From Berryella wangjianweii (GTDB taxonomy: Bacteria; Actinomycetota; Coriobacteriia; Coriobacteriales; Eggerthellaceae), in NCBI GenBank assembly GCA_013201155.1, contig CP053716.1, forward strand, positions 868,001 through 932,000: DNA of 64,000 nucleotides, given 5' to 3'. The notes beneath the pieces were generated by a model. It saw only the letters and a program-made list of their open reading frames with translations. It had not been told where the DNA came from and did not search any database. Shown piece after piece: positions 63,297 through 64,000 of this stretch; position 1 is the first letter of the stretch, and every line of letters begins with the position of its first letter. A program made the position numbers and the translations under genes.

Positions 63297-63666
63297 CGGG
63301 GTTGATTAGAGTGGGATTGATGCCTCAAGATGCGTCCAGATTAGCACAGGGGTCGGCGCTGCGGGTCAACACCTTGCGAACCATGAAAATATTCGCAGCA
63401 GCCATCGGCAAGCGCACCGGGGAAGCCACGCGGCAACGGCGCGACCATCCGGCCCGTCCGGCGCCTGCAGACGCGAGGTCGAGAATCCCGACTCGCACGA
63501 CGGTGCGACGTCGCTCGGCCCTCGCCCACCGAATCGACACCGACAGCGAGGAACTTCGCGAGCGGCCGGACGGAGAGCCGAACGCGAGCCCAAATCGAAC
63601 CCAAGGCGGCTGAGTCCAAAAAAGCTGAATTCGTGAAACGCCGGGCCCCGGCGAAGCTAAGGCCGA
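63297..63666. other. 370 bp gap, no gene seen
   Basis: Between the DtxR-type gene and the FtsB-like gene, both minus. Holds the -10-like box near the FtsB start. Near 63635-63655 there is a GC palindrome that could follow the DtxR gene, with a T-run beyond it on the minus strand (63617-63622). The rest is GC-rich with no credible reading frame. Confidence 0.45.
63305..63310 (-). promoter_or_regulatory. Candidate -10 box for leaderless FtsB-like gene
   Basis: TCTAAT on the minus strand ends 8 bases before the ATG at 63296, which has no ribosome binding site. Confidence 0.35.
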
Positions 63667-64000
63667 CTACCCCTCCACCGTGATATTCAGCTTCTTGATA
63701 TAGGCGCGCCACTTCTCGAACGACGAGTCGCTGATGGCGTGCTCCATCATGCACGCCTCGTTGTTGGCCGTCTCCTCGTCGATGCCCAAGGCCTGCGTAA
63801 GGAAGGCGAACAGCAGGTGATGGCGGTCCAGAACCGCATTGGCGTACTCGTAGCCCTCGTCCGTGAGGGTGACGTCGCCATAGTAAGGCTGCTCGGCCAG
63901 GCCCTTCTCCTTCAGCAGCGAGACGGCCTTGTTCACCGAGGCCTTGGACACGTCCAGCTTCTTGGCGATGTCCACCGAGCGCACAGACACCTCGTTGGTG
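63667..64000 (-). CDS. DtxR/MntR-family metal-dependent regulator (partial, N-terminus beyond window)
   Basis: Open to the right edge; 107 residues from the first internal GTG plus three more codons before it. The helix-turn-helix VRSVDIAKKLDVSKASVNKA, then the winged part LKEKGLAEQPYYGDVTLTDE, and the dimer/metal region DRHHLLFAFLTQALGI with ANNEACMMEHAIS give a typical DtxR-family reading. The true start is probably ~20 residues upstream, outside. It ends without an SH3-like C-terminal domain, as in short MntR-like proteins. Likely senses manganese or iron. The target is not visible. Confidence 0.9.
   Translation of the reverse strand, partial: TNEVSVRSVDIAKKLDVSKASVNKAVSLLKEKGLAEQPYYGDVTLTDEGYEYANAVLDRHHLLFAFLTQALGIDEETANNEACMMEHAISDSSFEKWRAYIKKLNITVEG

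Noticed and set aside
1..64000. CRISPR array, prophage or insertion sequence
   Set aside because: No regularly spaced repeats, no transposase, integrase or phage structural genes, and no terminal inverted repeats were found.

Overview
The window is about 64 kb of GC-rich bacterial DNA with closely packed genes, most of them on the minus strand. The gene content points to a strictly anaerobic actinobacterium of the class Coriobacteriia, probably Eggerthellaceae. This is an inference from several traits: cell-wall-binding-repeat-2 surface proteins, a multi-membrane-segment LuxR regulator near a Tat-exported FMN/FAD reductase, an anchorless DMSO-reductase-type molybdoenzyme, a hybrid cluster protein, a rubredoxin, a 2-hydroxyacyl-CoA dehydratase-type activase and a SufCBDSU iron-sulfur system. 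No species can be named from this sequence alone.

Layout. Positions 1-10.3 kb are an envelope locus: a cut-off cell-wall-binding protein, a small secreted protein, a 1440-residue leucine-rich-repeat surface protein and a 1314-residue subtilisin-like protease. A 490 bp gap inside it holds gene debris, including a 105 bp copy (one mismatch) of part of the activase gene lying 11.5 kb away. 10.4-20.3 kb: YgjP-like metallopeptidase, rsmI, a 54-residue LPXTG-type miniprotein, the activase, a TetR regulator, a DUF711 protein and tlyA. 20.5-31.4 kb: rubredoxin, asd, lysC, DUF47, a metallo-beta-lactamase-fold hydrolase, rel, and a RecJ exonuclease fused to a RecQ-like helicase. 30.9-36.6 kb: an Rrf2 regulator with an IscR-like cysteine triad, divergent from sufCBDSU.

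36.7-43.2 kb: a response regulator and a histidine kinase with an extracytoplasmic CXXCH heme motif, next to a molybdoenzyme set (dmsA-dmsB-torD). 43.2-47.5 kb: a probable nitrosative-stress operon (hcp, an unknown protein, hemerythrin) with a 20 bp palindrome upstream, followed by a highly structured intergenic region. 47.9-55.2 kb: an ABC-F ATPase, an exported flavin reductase, a C5-cytosine methyltransferase followed by a stump of what looks like its restriction endonuclease, and the membrane LuxR regulator. 55.2-64 kb: leuCDB, a peptidoglycan-binding protein, a polyprenyl synthetase, tRNA-Leu(UAA), Ppx/GppA, an FtsB/DivIC-like protein with a very long low-complexity N-terminus, and a DtxR-type regulator cut by the window edge.

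The unifying themes are anaerobic respiration and redox defence (dms, the flavin reductase, hcp/hemerythrin, Suf) and surface display. I see no CRISPR array, no transposase and no complete phage or plasmid module. The most unusual signals are the debris at 1.6-1.9 kb, the RecJ-helicase fusion, the decayed restriction system between the flavin reductase and its possible regulator, the hcp operon with its unknown middle protein, a telomere-like G-quadruplex tract before tlyA, and several probable leaderless starts.
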